Below, piece after piece: positions 27,390 through 38,735 of a DNA stretch of 64,000 nt. A program made the translations under genes and the position numbers. The stretch's first letter is position 1. The number at the start of each line of letters is the position of its first letter. Source of the DNA: Gammaproteobacteria bacterium (GTDB lineage: Bacteria > Pseudomonadota > Gammaproteobacteria > SZUA-229); the NCBI GenBank assembly GCA_029881795.1, contig JAOULX010000008.1, positions 62,001 through 126,000 on the forward strand, read 5' to 3'. The notes under the pieces were generated by a model that saw nothing but the letters and a program-made list of their open reading frames with translations, ran no database searches and had not been told where the DNA came from.

Positions 27390-28823
27390 TTAAACCGATG
27401 ATTTTTGTTGATTAGTTTGTGCTGACTTTGTTTTATTCTTGCCTCTGACACAGGTTTCTATTTTCAGCGGAATAAAAATAATCAGATCGTAAGTGTTTAA
27501 AATAATATGGCCAATATTGCTGGCTAAATTGCCTACTTGGCGAATAAGAAAGGCCAGTGTTTTTAATGTAAATTCAGCAGCCATACCGATCACTGTTCTC
27601 AATGCATGAACAAATGATTCTAAAGGAATCGCAATCAACATTAAAGCAAACGGTAAAATGAAGCCCATTGTCATCTGTCCGACCGTGGTTATCCACCTGA
27701 ATTCCGGCGCTTCAACTGTAACTCCTGCCAGACTCTGGGTTAAGGCTTCGCGGTCTGCAGCTAATAAATCACGCATATAAGCCAGTGATGACTCGATACC
27801 TGCAAAAATAACCAGCAAAACAAAGGCCACCAGCATCATCTGTTTACGCAATTTATCATCCAGCGAGCCGATGATGGGAAACAGTTTGGTAATTTGTAAG
27901 GACTCCATTAAAAACAGTCCCAGTACAATTTCAAAAAATACCAGTACCAATGCCGCTACATCAGATGCCCTTAACGGTCCAAGACGACTACTGCCACCGA
28001 CCATTTCTGACATCGGTAATGCGATTAACTGGAAGTTAACATAAACCCCCAGCAAAGCGATCAGCAACACCAGACCAGAGGTAAAGAACTGAGTCATGGC
28101 TGATGATGACAACACCCGTTCAGCGAGATTCGTTTTCGCCATAATCTGTTCATACTTTTCAATCTGTGAATCAATGACTTTAGAGCGATCTTCCAGACCA
28201 ACAATTTTCTTTTCGACATTTACCAGTGTTTTAGTCAGGTTTCTCCAATACGGCATCATCGTTTTCAACAAACTATGACGTTCTTTACTGGCGCGTCGGA
28301 ATTCAGCGATTTCTTTTTCACTATTGTGTTTCATCGTGGTCTGAATCTCACCCAGAATCCGGGTTACCATCGGATCGCCATTACCCTGAATATTGCTCAC
28401 TGAACGGATCACATCAACATAGTTTTGAGGCATTGGCGGAACTTCTGATGCCTCGCGATAATCTTTGTCAATTTTTGTTATCTGGTCATTCAATTCGCGC
28501 TGTAATGACGGATAACCACTTAAGTCTCTGGTTACTACATCTTCTACCCGATGAAATTCTCTTTCAATATAACGCTCTGTTTCTAACATGCCGGTCGCCA
28601 GCAAGACTTCACGGTTGCGCTCACGCAAATGCTGCTCTAATGCGGTGACTGAACGGGCTGTCATTCGCATCGCATTTCTTATGATTAAGCTGAAACTTCT
28701 AATGGCGCGGTGCGCAGGTGTTCTAGCCAGCCACATGGTTAAGATTATGATAACTAACCAAATAACGGCTGAAACGCCGGGGTTGGCTGGCCACCAGATA
28801 GCCATTATCTCCGAAAATGTCAT
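27390..28823 (-). CDS. uncharacterised coiled-coil integral membrane protein
   Basis: I do not recognise this family. I start at 28823 because GGAGG lies six bases before that ATG; this gives 477 residues. There is one N-terminal membrane helix (about 17-32), a long charged helical and probably coiled-coil region (about 60-230), then four more membrane helices (about 247-269, 287-307, 329-347, 382-402) and a basic C-terminal tail. No catalytic motif is evident. The downstream VWA lipoprotein begins 25 bases after the stop. The architecture recalls membrane scaffold or mechanotransduction proteins, but that is only an impression. Confidence 0.75.
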   Translation of the reverse strand: MTFSEIMAIWWPANPGVSAVIWLVIIILTMWLARTPAHRAIRSFSLIIRNAMRMTARSVTALEQHLRERNREVLLATGMLETERYIEREFHRVEDVVTRDLSGYPSLQRELNDQITKIDKDYREASEVPPMPQNYVDVIRSVSNIQGNGDPMVTRILGEIQTTMKHNSEKEIAEFRRASKERHSLLKTMMPYWRNLTKTLVNVEKKIVGLEDRSKVIDSQIEKYEQIMAKTNLAERVLSSSAMTQFFTSGLVLLIALLGVYVNFQLIALPMSEMVGGSSRLGPLRASDVAALVLVFFEIVLGLFLMESLQITKLFPIIGSLDDKLRKQMMLVAFVLLVIFAGIESSLAYMRDLLAADREALTQSLAGVTVEAPEFRWITTVGQMTMGFILPFALMLIAIPLESFVHALRTVIGMAAEFTLKTLAFLIRQVGNLASNIGHIILNTYDLIIFIPLKIETCVRGKNKTKSAQTNQQKSSV

Positions 28824-29144
28824 ACTTACCTCCATGCATCTGCATGTTTTTAAATTATTATTTTTATGATCTATACAACGTCCCATGGCTTTGCCGCAGG
28901 CAAGCTATGCTAGATGTGGTGTTACTCAATTAATTATTCTCCTGATGCTCAGTAGCAAGTGCCGGGCACTTCTGATCAAGTCGATAATGTTTATCTGTGA
29001 GCACAGACACCCTAATTGTTATAGGACATAAAAGCCAAATAAACAAACACATCTTAGAGTAGTCAGTTGACAGACAAAATGGAAAGTATTGAAGATAAAG
29101 CGTCAGGTTCATCCGATAAGCTCTGATGAACGGTCATATCAGCC
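28824..29144. other. gene-free stretch between srkA and the coiled-coil gene
   Basis: No convincing gene. It contains a near-perfect palindrome at 28957-28971 (AAGTGCC, central base, GGCACTT) that could be an operator or hairpin, and a good AGGAG-like site followed by a TTG-initiated 21-codon frame that I do not trust. The promoter for the coiled-coil/VWA operon must be here. The listed 60-residue minus ORF (28930-29112) has no supporting features. Confidence 0.5.
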
Positions 29145-30155
29145 TTAGCTATTAAACTGCAGATCAAGTGGCTTGTGCTGCAGATTCGCTAACTGTTCAC
29201 GTAATTCGAGAATATGCTGCTCCCAGTAGCGGGCTTCACCAAACCACGGGAATGCCAGTGGAAAGGCAGGGTCTTGCCAGCGTTTGGCAATCCATGCAGC
29301 ATAATGCACCAGACGCATAGTTCTTAACGATTCTATCAGCCCAATTTCTGCTTTATTAAAGTCATAGAATTCCTGATAACCTTCCAGAATCTCCTGTAAC
29401 TGCAGCTGCTGCTCCTGCTCAGAACCGGATAGCAGCATCCAAATATCCTGCACAGCAGGCCCCATTCGGCTGTCATCAAAGTCCAAAAAAGCTGGCCCCT
29501 GCTGTGCGCCCTGATCGGTCCACAATATATTGCCTACATGGCAGTCGCCGTGTAAACGAATCGTCTCAAACTCGATATTGTTGTAGACAGGTAATACCTG
29601 CTCGATCAAATCATCCATCAGCGTGCTATATGCCGGCATCAGATAAGACGGGATAAACTCCGTTTTTAATAAATACGCATAGGGTTCTGTTAAAAAATCC
29701 GTGGTATTAATAGTCGGGCGACACTGATATTGACGCTCTGCGCCAGTAGCATGAATACGGCCAATATAGCGCCCCAGCAGATAAAGATGCTCGAGATCGC
29801 TCAACTCTGGCGCTCTGCCACCTTTGCGCTGATAGAGCGCAAACCGAAAGCCCTGACTATAAAACAGACTGTTTCCATCTGCATTCATGAGTGCTGGAAT
29901 CACCGGTATATCGTTATCGACTAACTGCTGCGTAAACTGATGCTCTTCCAGAATTTGTTCGTCTGACCAACGATTAGGACGATAAAATTTTGCTATCAAG
30001 GGCAGTTGTTCTTCTATGCCCACCTGATAGACCCGGTTTTCGTAACTATTTAAAGCCAGTACCCGAAGATCACTCAGATAACCCTGACTTTCTACCGCAT
30101 CTATAATCAGGTCCGGTGATAAATTATGATAGCTGTCGTCACTGCTGTTTTGCAT
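29145..30155 (-). CDS. srkA: stress response kinase SrkA (YihE-type)
   Basis: SrkA is a Ser/Thr kinase of the aminoglycoside-phosphotransferase fold that counters stress-induced cell death in E. coli. The 336 residues show the nucleotide lobe (SYENRVYQVGIEE, LIAKFYRPNRWS), the catalytic loop HGDCHVGNILW and the metal-binding FLDFDDSRMGP. The N-terminal NLSPDLIIDAVES and the C-terminal AKRWQDPAFPLAFPWF stretch are SrkA-specific. Only three bases separate it from the uup stop, so it is translated with uup. In E. coli srkA instead precedes dsbA. Confidence 0.92.
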   Translation of the reverse strand: MQNSSDDSYHNLSPDLIIDAVESQGYLSDLRVLALNSYENRVYQVGIEEQLPLIAKFYRPNRWSDEQILEEHQFTQQLVDNDIPVIPALMNADGNSLFYSQGFRFALYQRKGGRAPELSDLEHLYLLGRYIGRIHATGAERQYQCRPTINTTDFLTEPYAYLLKTEFIPSYLMPAYSTLMDDLIEQVLPVYNNIEFETIRLHGDCHVGNILWTDQGAQQGPAFLDFDDSRMGPAVQDIWMLLSGSEQEQQLQLQEILEGYQEFYDFNKAEIGLIESLRTMRLVHYAAWIAKRWQDPAFPLAFPWFGEARYWEQHILELREQLANLQHKPLDLQFNS

Positions 30156-30158
30156 CGC

Positions 30159-32045
30159 TTAGTCTTCCAGACTTTCCCATTGCTGATAAGCCTGGGACAG
30201 TTCCTGCTCAAGTTTAGCCAGTTCGGTTTTATCACTCGCCATTGCCGCTGCATCACATTTAAAATAATCTGGCGCACTCATTCGGCCCTGCATCGCCTCT
30301 ATACTGGTTTCCAGCTGCTCGATCAGTTGTGGTAATTTTTCCAGTGCCAGTTTATCTTTATAACTGAGCTTTTTAGCTTTGGCCGCAGCAGCTGGGGCTG
30401 TTGTTTTTTCAGCTGTTTTTTTTGCCGCTGTTTTATTCGCTGTTTCCAGAGTGGCTCGCTGACGCAGCCAGTCATCATAACCACCGATAAATTCATTCAG
30501 CACACCATTGCCTTCCATCACAATAGTACTGGTCACTACTTTATCGATAAAGTCGCGATCATGGCTGACTAGAATCAATGTGCCTTTGTAGTTAGCGATC
30601 AACTCTTCAAGCAGGTCCAGCGTTTCAAGATCCAGATCATTGGTTGGTTCATCCAGCACCATAACGTTGGAGGGCTTTAAAAACAGCTTGGCTAATAACA
30701 GCCGATTCTTCTCACCACCGGACAGCATACGCACCGGCGAACGGGCGCGGTCCGGGGCAAACAAGAAATCGCCCAGATAACCAATAACGTGTTTCTGTGC
30801 ACCATTAATTTCGACACTTTCACGCCCTTCGGCCAGGTTATCTATAACGGTTTTGTCGTCCTCTAACTGCGAACGCAACTGATCAAAATAAATGATCTGT
30901 AAATTAGTACCCAGCTTTACATCACCCGAATCCGGTGCCAGCTGACCTAACAGAATTTTAAGGAATGTCGTTTTACCGGCACCGTTTGCACCAATCACAC
31001 CGACTTTATCGCCACTGAGCAATAGTGTAGAAAAGTGATCGACAATTTTTTTATCACCATAGGCAAACGAGACATCCGTCAACTCAACAACCTGCTTACC
31101 TGAGCGGTCCCCGCCCTGTGCCTGCATGCTCACCGAACCCTGCTTCTCTACCCGTGCCTGACGCTGATTACGCAGTTCTTTTAAGGCCCGAACTCGGCCT
31201 TCGTTGCGGGTACGTCTGGCTTTAATACCCTGACGAATCCAGACTTCTTCTTGCGCAAGTTTTTTATCAAACAAGGCATTGTGTCGCTCTTCTTCTTCCA
31301 GTGCCTCCTGCTTTCTGAGCAGATAGGTTTCATAGTTACCCGGCCATTCAGTCAATATACCTCGATCCAGCTCAATGATTTTTGTTGCCAGCTTTTTTAA
31401 AAAAGAGCGGTCATGGGTAATAAACAGCAGTGATATTTTCTGATCAATTAAAAAATCTTCCAGCCATTTAATAGCCTCGATGTCCAGATGGTTGGTAGGC
31501 TCATCCAGCAATAACAGGTCAGGCTCTGTCACCAGTGCCGCTGCCAGCATCACCCGCCGTTTCATACCACCAGACAAAGACGGGAACATCACATCAGGAT
31601 CAAGCTGCATTTTAGTAATCACAGCACTGACTTTTTGCTCCAGCTTCCAGCCATCGATGGTCTCGATCTTCTGCTGTAAGCGATCCATTTCGGTCATCAG
31701 TTTATCGCTGTAATTCTCTGCCATTTGATGACTGACATCATGATATTGTGCAATCAGCTTACCGGCTTCTCCCAGACCCTGTGCAATCACATCAAACACA
31801 CTGCCATCTTCAGAACCACTGGGTTCCTGAGCTAATGATGCAACGCTTAAATCCTGGCTGCGCTCAATAATGCCGTCATCTGAAATCATCTTACCTTCAA
31901 TGACACGGAACAATGATGATTTTCCGGCACCATTGCGGCCGATCAGGCAAATACGTTCACCTTTTTCAACTGAAAAACTGACCTTGTCGAGTAATTTATG
32001 CTCGCCCATGTGAAAGGAAATATCACGTAATCTAATTAATGCCAT
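30159..32045 (-). CDS. uup: ABC-F family ATPase Uup
   Basis: ABC-F proteins are soluble twin-ATPase factors acting on ribosomes; Uup has also been linked to transposon excision and branched-DNA binding. The 628 residues hold two ABC cassettes with Walker A GRNGAGKSS and GANGAGKTT, signatures LSGGMKRR and LSGGEKNR, and Walker B LLLDEPTNHLD and MVLDEPTNDLD. A C-terminal lysine/alanine-rich linker and coiled coil (about 530-628) is the Uup-specific DNA-binding domain. There are no membrane segments. Read with srkA downstream. Confidence 0.94.
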   Translation of the reverse strand: MALIRLRDISFHMGEHKLLDKVSFSVEKGERICLIGRNGAGKSSLFRVIEGKMISDDGIIERSQDLSVASLAQEPSGSEDGSVFDVIAQGLGEAGKLIAQYHDVSHQMAENYSDKLMTEMDRLQQKIETIDGWKLEQKVSAVITKMQLDPDVMFPSLSGGMKRRVMLAAALVTEPDLLLLDEPTNHLDIEAIKWLEDFLIDQKISLLFITHDRSFLKKLATKIIELDRGILTEWPGNYETYLLRKQEALEEEERHNALFDKKLAQEEVWIRQGIKARRTRNEGRVRALKELRNQRQARVEKQGSVSMQAQGGDRSGKQVVELTDVSFAYGDKKIVDHFSTLLLSGDKVGVIGANGAGKTTFLKILLGQLAPDSGDVKLGTNLQIIYFDQLRSQLEDDKTVIDNLAEGRESVEINGAQKHVIGYLGDFLFAPDRARSPVRMLSGGEKNRLLLAKLFLKPSNVMVLDEPTNDLDLETLDLLEELIANYKGTLILVSHDRDFIDKVVTSTIVMEGNGVLNEFIGGYDDWLRQRATLETANKTAAKKTAEKTTAPAAAAKAKKLSYKDKLALEKLPQLIEQLETSIEAMQGRMSAPDYFKCDAAAMASDKTELAKLEQELSQAYQQWESLED

Positions 32046-32140
32046 AAGCCTGCTTTACCTTAACCATTTGAGAGCTTTACAGAAGGCTGTACTGATTAGC
32101 CCTGCCAACAAAGTCTGACCCTATACAATATCACTTAAAC

Positions 32141-32167
32141 AAAAAAGCAGGCTAATGCCTGCTTTTT
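32141..32167. terminator. bidirectional intrinsic terminator
   Basis: AAAAAGCAGGC/GCCTGCTTTTT perfect stem with a TAAT loop, between the metallo-beta-lactamase gene and uup. It ends the minus-strand lipoprotein transcript. Confidence 0.88.
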
Positions 32168-32197
32168 CATGAAACAACGCCAGTTATTATACACCAA

Positions 32198-33202
32198 CTA
32201 CTGGACTAACTGCTCCTTCTCAATTGATAAAAAAACCTGATATGCATTTCGCCGATGCGCTGCCTGATAGGCCGGTAAATTTTCAAATTCTGACCAATCG
32301 GCCTGACTAAAGGCGCTGTCGAAGTCCTGCAGTTCATCAACCGCATTAGTCATTACCTGACGGACTTTAGCCAGATACTTTCTGGTCAGGGTAATAGCCT
32401 GCCCAGGTATCTCAGCGTGCGGACCATGACCAGGAATCAGTGCCTGTAAATTATCTGTTTCAAACTTAACCAAGGTCTCCAACCAATTTTTTGTATCGGC
32501 ATTGCCTAGGAAGGGCACTCGCCCTTCAAAGATAATATCACCCGAGAACAAAACCTTATCATTTTCAACATAGAGAGTCATATCACCCTGTGAATGGGCA
32601 GAACCTAGCAGACTCATCACGAAGCGGGTATCACCCAGTGTAAAAGACTGTGATTCGCTAATGACTTCATCGGGGGCGATTAAATGGGTGTTTTCATTAA
32701 CCCATGGCTCAAGAGAAAAACGTCTCTCCTCAAGGCGTTCAGCAGCAAAAGACGAATATAAATACGCTTCAAATCCAATCGGTGCCACAATCTGTGCGCC
32801 CAGCTCTTTAAACACCTGTAAACCATAAATATGGTCGGCATGATAATGACCAACCACGACTTTTTTAATCGGCTGATCGGTCACACTACGAATATTCTGG
32901 ATCATTTTTTTTGCCAGCGATGGCGAGCCCAGAGCATCATAAACCACCACACCATCTGAGGTAACAATGAAACCGGCATTAGAGATAAAGCCTTCATTAT
33001 CAGTCGCCATGCCCGCTTTACCCCTGACATAATAAACCCGCTCACTGACTTTATGCAGCTTCATCTCGATGCCGGAATCGACATATTTTTGCAGCACGGC
33101 TTTTTCATTGATTGCAGCGTTTTTATTTTCTGAGCACGCTGTTATCGACATGACAACAAGCAATGTGCTCACAAGTGTCTGGTATTTATTGCATATACGC
33201 AT
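32198..33202 (-). CDS. metallo-beta-lactamase fold lipoprotein
   Basis: I start at 33202, where a GAGGA site precedes ATG and a lipoprotein signal follows (lipobox ITAC at about residue 23); the longer track ORF overlaps the upstream gene more. The 334 residues hold the metal-binding motif GHYHADHIYG, a further ligand in GSAHSQGD, FSGDIIF and PGHGPH. Such periplasmic hydrolases include SoxH-type and quinoprotein-associated enzymes. The start overlaps the end of the DsrE-like gene by 17 bases, so they are translationally linked. A sulfur-related role is suggested only by that partner. Substrate unknown. Confidence 0.85.
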   Translation of the reverse strand: MRICNKYQTLVSTLLVVMSITACSENKNAAINEKAVLQKYVDSGIEMKLHKVSERVYYVRGKAGMATDNEGFISNAGFIVTSDGVVVYDALGSPSLAKKMIQNIRSVTDQPIKKVVVGHYHADHIYGLQVFKELGAQIVAPIGFEAYLYSSFAAERLEERRFSLEPWVNENTHLIAPDEVISESQSFTLGDTRFVMSLLGSAHSQGDMTLYVENDKVLFSGDIIFEGRVPFLGNADTKNWLETLVKFETDNLQALIPGHGPHAEIPGQAITLTRKYLAKVRQVMTNAVDELQDFDSAFSQADWSEFENLPAYQAAHRRNAYQVFLSIEKEQLVQ

Positions 33203-33677
33203 GCTGTTCCTCATTTTGTAAGCGAATGATTTCTGCATCACCCATTGGTACCATTTGCACGAAGCCATGAATCTGAGCCGGGCTAAAACCCTGCCCCTGA
33301 GCTGCGAGCTGACACATTTTTATTTTTAAAACGTCACTCTCGACCAGACTCTGAACACGATGCATCAGGTCTTTATATTTATCATAATTTTTAATTGCAA
33401 AAAACGGAATTTCCGCGCCATGTAACACCAGCACGATAGAACTTTCAAACGGGTCTGCGCCGGTTATCTTACTTAAAAAACTCGCTCTGTCCAATACCCC
33501 TGAAACCGCCTTTTCTGTCCGCAGGTTGACATCATAAACCACTTTTTGTGGTTTGTAGTCATAATGACCATTTGTCGCTACACCCCAGGGAGCTTTATCT
33601 GCAGCAAAAGCAGATGTCGTTAGCAGTGCGGATAAGATGAATAAGAATATAACGGTGAAATCAGATAGCTTACGCAT
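33186..33677 (-). CDS. secreted DsrE-like protein
   Basis: Starting at 33677 gives 163 residues with a signal peptide (about 1-26, ending SAFAADK). The mature protein resembles the DsrE/F fold: KVVYDVNLR, an IVLVLHGAEIPFFAI strand-loop, and a single conserved-looking cysteine in LKIKMCQLAAQGQGF, the place where DsrE proteins carry their sulfur-relay cysteine. The C-terminal GFVQMVPMGDAEIIRLQNE is typical of periplasmic relatives. Its last 17 bases overlap the metallohydrolase start. The exact function is unknown; sulfur or sulfane handling is an inference. Confidence 0.75.
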   Translation of the reverse strand: MRKLSDFTVIFLFILSALLTTSAFAADKAPWGVATNGHYDYKPQKVVYDVNLRTEKAVSGVLDRASFLSKITGADPFESSIVLVLHGAEIPFFAIKNYDKYKDLMHRVQSLVESDVLKIKMCQLAAQGQGFSPAQIHGFVQMVPMGDAEIIRLQNEEQHAYMQ

Positions 33678-33789
33678 GATGGCGTCCCAGATAGCGAATA
33701 ATCTGGTTTGACCACAAAACGATCTGATAGTTGCCTGAAGTGGCTTCAAAGACTTTATTTAGAGGCGATGCTGATTCTGCATACACAGT

Positions 33790-34275
33790 TTAATGTGTAG
33801 AAATTTCTGCTGCTAATTTTCCAGTTGCCTGACGCAGATACAGGCTGAGTAATCGTGAAATCCCGCTTAATAATTTAACACCCAGTTTAGGATGCTGATA
33901 CAGAACCATGTCGTAATGCGCTCTTGATAAAATAACCAGCGTGGACTCGCGCGCCCCAACCACGGTTGCCGAACGCGGACTTAAATCCAGTATCGACATT
34001 TCACCAAATGACTTGCCACTGCTAATCCAGGAAACGATGACATCCTTTTCGCCTTCAATATCTTTATGCACATGCAGTAAGCCTTCTGCTACGAAACACA
34101 TACAATCCCCTATATCACCTTCTTTGAAGATGACTTCGTCTTTTTTAATATCCCGAACCGTCAGATGTTTAGAAATTCTATCAAGCTCAAGAGGATTGAA
34201 GTTGTTAAAAAAAGACATTTCAGAAATAAGCTGCAATATCCGGTCAACCGGCCTCAACTGATTTTCTACATGCAT
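33790..34275 (-). CDS. stand-alone cyclic nucleotide-binding domain protein
   Basis: The 161 residues form one cNMP-binding domain of the CRP type: FNNFNPLELDRISKHL, a beta-roll with IFKEGDIGDCMCFVAEGLLHV, and the phosphate-binding cassette GKSFGEMSILDLSPRSATVVG, which keeps the Glu and Arg that contact cyclic nucleotide. The C-terminal helix ends without a helix-turn-helix, so it cannot be a CRP/FNR DNA-binding regulator. It lies 112 bases upstream of the DsrE-like gene on the same strand and may share its transcript. The ligand and partner are unknown. Confidence 0.82.
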   Translation of the reverse strand: MHVENQLRPVDRILQLISEMSFFNNFNPLELDRISKHLTVRDIKKDEVIFKEGDIGDCMCFVAEGLLHVHKDIEGEKDVIVSWISSGKSFGEMSILDLSPRSATVVGARESTLVILSRAHYDMVLYQHPKLGVKLLSGISRLLSLYLRQATGKLAAEISTH

Positions 34276-34383
34276 AATACGAGTACCAAACTGTGAACTA
34301 TCTGTACTGATAATAGCAATTCATCTGAATATTAATTAGGATGTAACAAACTTATTACAAAACCCCAAATATGAGCGAATTTA

Positions 34384-35826
34384 ATGAACAAACCCAGCTT
34401 CTTCTGGCACGATTATGAAACCTTTGGCATCAGCCCGTCTAAGGATCGTCCGGTTCAGTTTGCCGGTATCCGAACCGATCTGGACTTTAATATCATCGAT
34501 CAGCCATTCGAAGTATTTTGCCAGCCCGCAGATGACTTTCTGCCTAATCCACAAGCTTGCCTGATCACCGGCATCACCCCCCAGCAAGCCCGGCAAAAAG
34601 GCATACCGGAAGCTGAATTTGCCGCAAAAATACATCAGCAGCTTTCCACACCTGCAACCTGCACGCTGGGTTACAACAGCATCCGCTTCGATGATGAAGT
34701 CACACGCTTTATGTTCTACCGCAACTTCTTCGACCCTTATGCCCGCGAATGGCAAAATGGCAATTCGCGCTGGGATATCATTGATCTGGTGCGCATCACC
34801 TATGCACTCAGACCAGATGGCATTGAATGGCCACGCAATGAGGACGGTTTACCCAGTTTTAAACTTGAACATTTAACCGCTGCCAACAACCTGACACACG
34901 AAGCAGCGCACGATGCACTTTCTGATGTCTACGCCACCATCGCTATCGCAAAATTAATTCGTGAGAAACAACCCCGGTTATATGATTTTGTCTATAACAA
35001 CAAAAACAAACACGCTGTTTCGAATTTACTTGACCTGCAAAAACAGCAACCGCTGCTGCATGCATCCGGCATGATCCGCAGCGAATTTGGCAGTACAGCC
35101 ATGGTTGTACCGGTTGCAGCACACCCGACTAATAAAAATGGCATTATCGTCGTCGATTTAAGACAGGACCCGACCGCACTGATCAGCGAAGAACCAGAGG
35201 AAATCGCTTATCGCGTTTTCAGCCCACAAGCTAAACTACCTGAAGGCATAGAACGCATTGCCTTGAAAACAGTACACATCAATAAATGCCCGGTATTAGC
35301 GCCACTAAATACACTCAACGCAGATGCCGCCAAACGCACAAAAATCGATATTGCAGAGGGCATGAAACACCTTGAGATGATCAAGCAATGCCACGGACTT
35401 GATGAGAAAATCCAGCAGGTTTTTATGGAGCAGGAATTTGAAGAAGCTAATGACCCGGACCTAAGCCTGTACAGCGGTGGTTTTTTCTCGCCAGCCGATC
35501 GCAGTGAAATGAATCAGATTTTAAAAACAACACCGACTGGTCTAGCTCAGCTGACGCCGCGATTTGAAGACAGCCGACTGGCAGAGATGTTTTTTCGCTA
35601 CAAAGCCAGAAATTATCCCGATCAGCTGAGTTTTGATGAACAACAGGAGTGGCTAGAATACCGTCGCAATAAACTCAATGACCGGCACTCTTCAATGGGA
35701 CTAGGCTTCGCCGAATTTGATTATTTAATGACTGAAATTCGCCAGCACGAACAGCTGTCAGAAAAAGACAATGAGGTGTTATCCGCTATAGAAAGTTACC
35801 GCTTTGAGCTGGAACATTCTCTGTAA
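34384..35826 (+). CDS. sbcB: exodeoxyribonuclease I (SbcB)
   Basis: Exonuclease I degrades single-stranded DNA 3' to 5' in recombination and mismatch repair. The 480 residues start with the DEDD exonuclease motif FFWHDYETFGISPSKDRPVQF, then HDALSDVYATIAIAKLI carrying the third acidic cluster, followed by the SH3-like and C-terminal helical domains (YSGGFFSPADR, YRNKLNDRHSSMG). Length equals E. coli ExoI (475). The ribosome site is weak. It is a plus-strand single gene ending in a hairpin terminator. Confidence 0.95.
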   Translation: MNKPSFFWHDYETFGISPSKDRPVQFAGIRTDLDFNIIDQPFEVFCQPADDFLPNPQACLITGITPQQARQKGIPEAEFAAKIHQQLSTPATCTLGYNSIRFDDEVTRFMFYRNFFDPYAREWQNGNSRWDIIDLVRITYALRPDGIEWPRNEDGLPSFKLEHLTAANNLTHEAAHDALSDVYATIAIAKLIREKQPRLYDFVYNNKNKHAVSNLLDLQKQQPLLHASGMIRSEFGSTAMVVPVAAHPTNKNGIIVVDLRQDPTALISEEPEEIAYRVFSPQAKLPEGIERIALKTVHINKCPVLAPLNTLNADAAKRTKIDIAEGMKHLEMIKQCHGLDEKIQQVFMEQEFEEANDPDLSLYSGGFFSPADRSEMNQILKTTPTGLAQLTPRFEDSRLAEMFFRYKARNYPDQLSFDEQQEWLEYRRNKLNDRHSSMGLGFAEFDYLMTEIRQHEQLSEKDNEVLSAIESYRFELEHSL

Positions 35827-35835
35827 GCGAATATC

Positions 35836-35861
35836 GCTGACTCAGTCAGCACGGTTTTTTT
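35836..35861 (+). terminator. intrinsic terminator of sbcB
   Basis: GCTGAC-TCA-GTCAGC hairpin followed after four bases by a T7 run, ten bases past the sbcB stop. Confidence 0.72.
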
Positions 35862-35878
35862 GCTTTAATAACCAAGAG

Positions 35879-38729
<2,851 letters not shown>

Positions 38730-38735
38730 TAGTTA

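Noticed and set aside
28840-28945. TTG-initiated 21-codon frame with AGGAG ahead of the coiled-coil gene
   Set aside because: A leader peptide is possible but it has no Trp/His-type codon run, hairpin or conservation evidence.
28930-29112. 60-residue minus ORF
   Set aside because: No ribosome site and no protein-like pattern; sits in an intergenic region.
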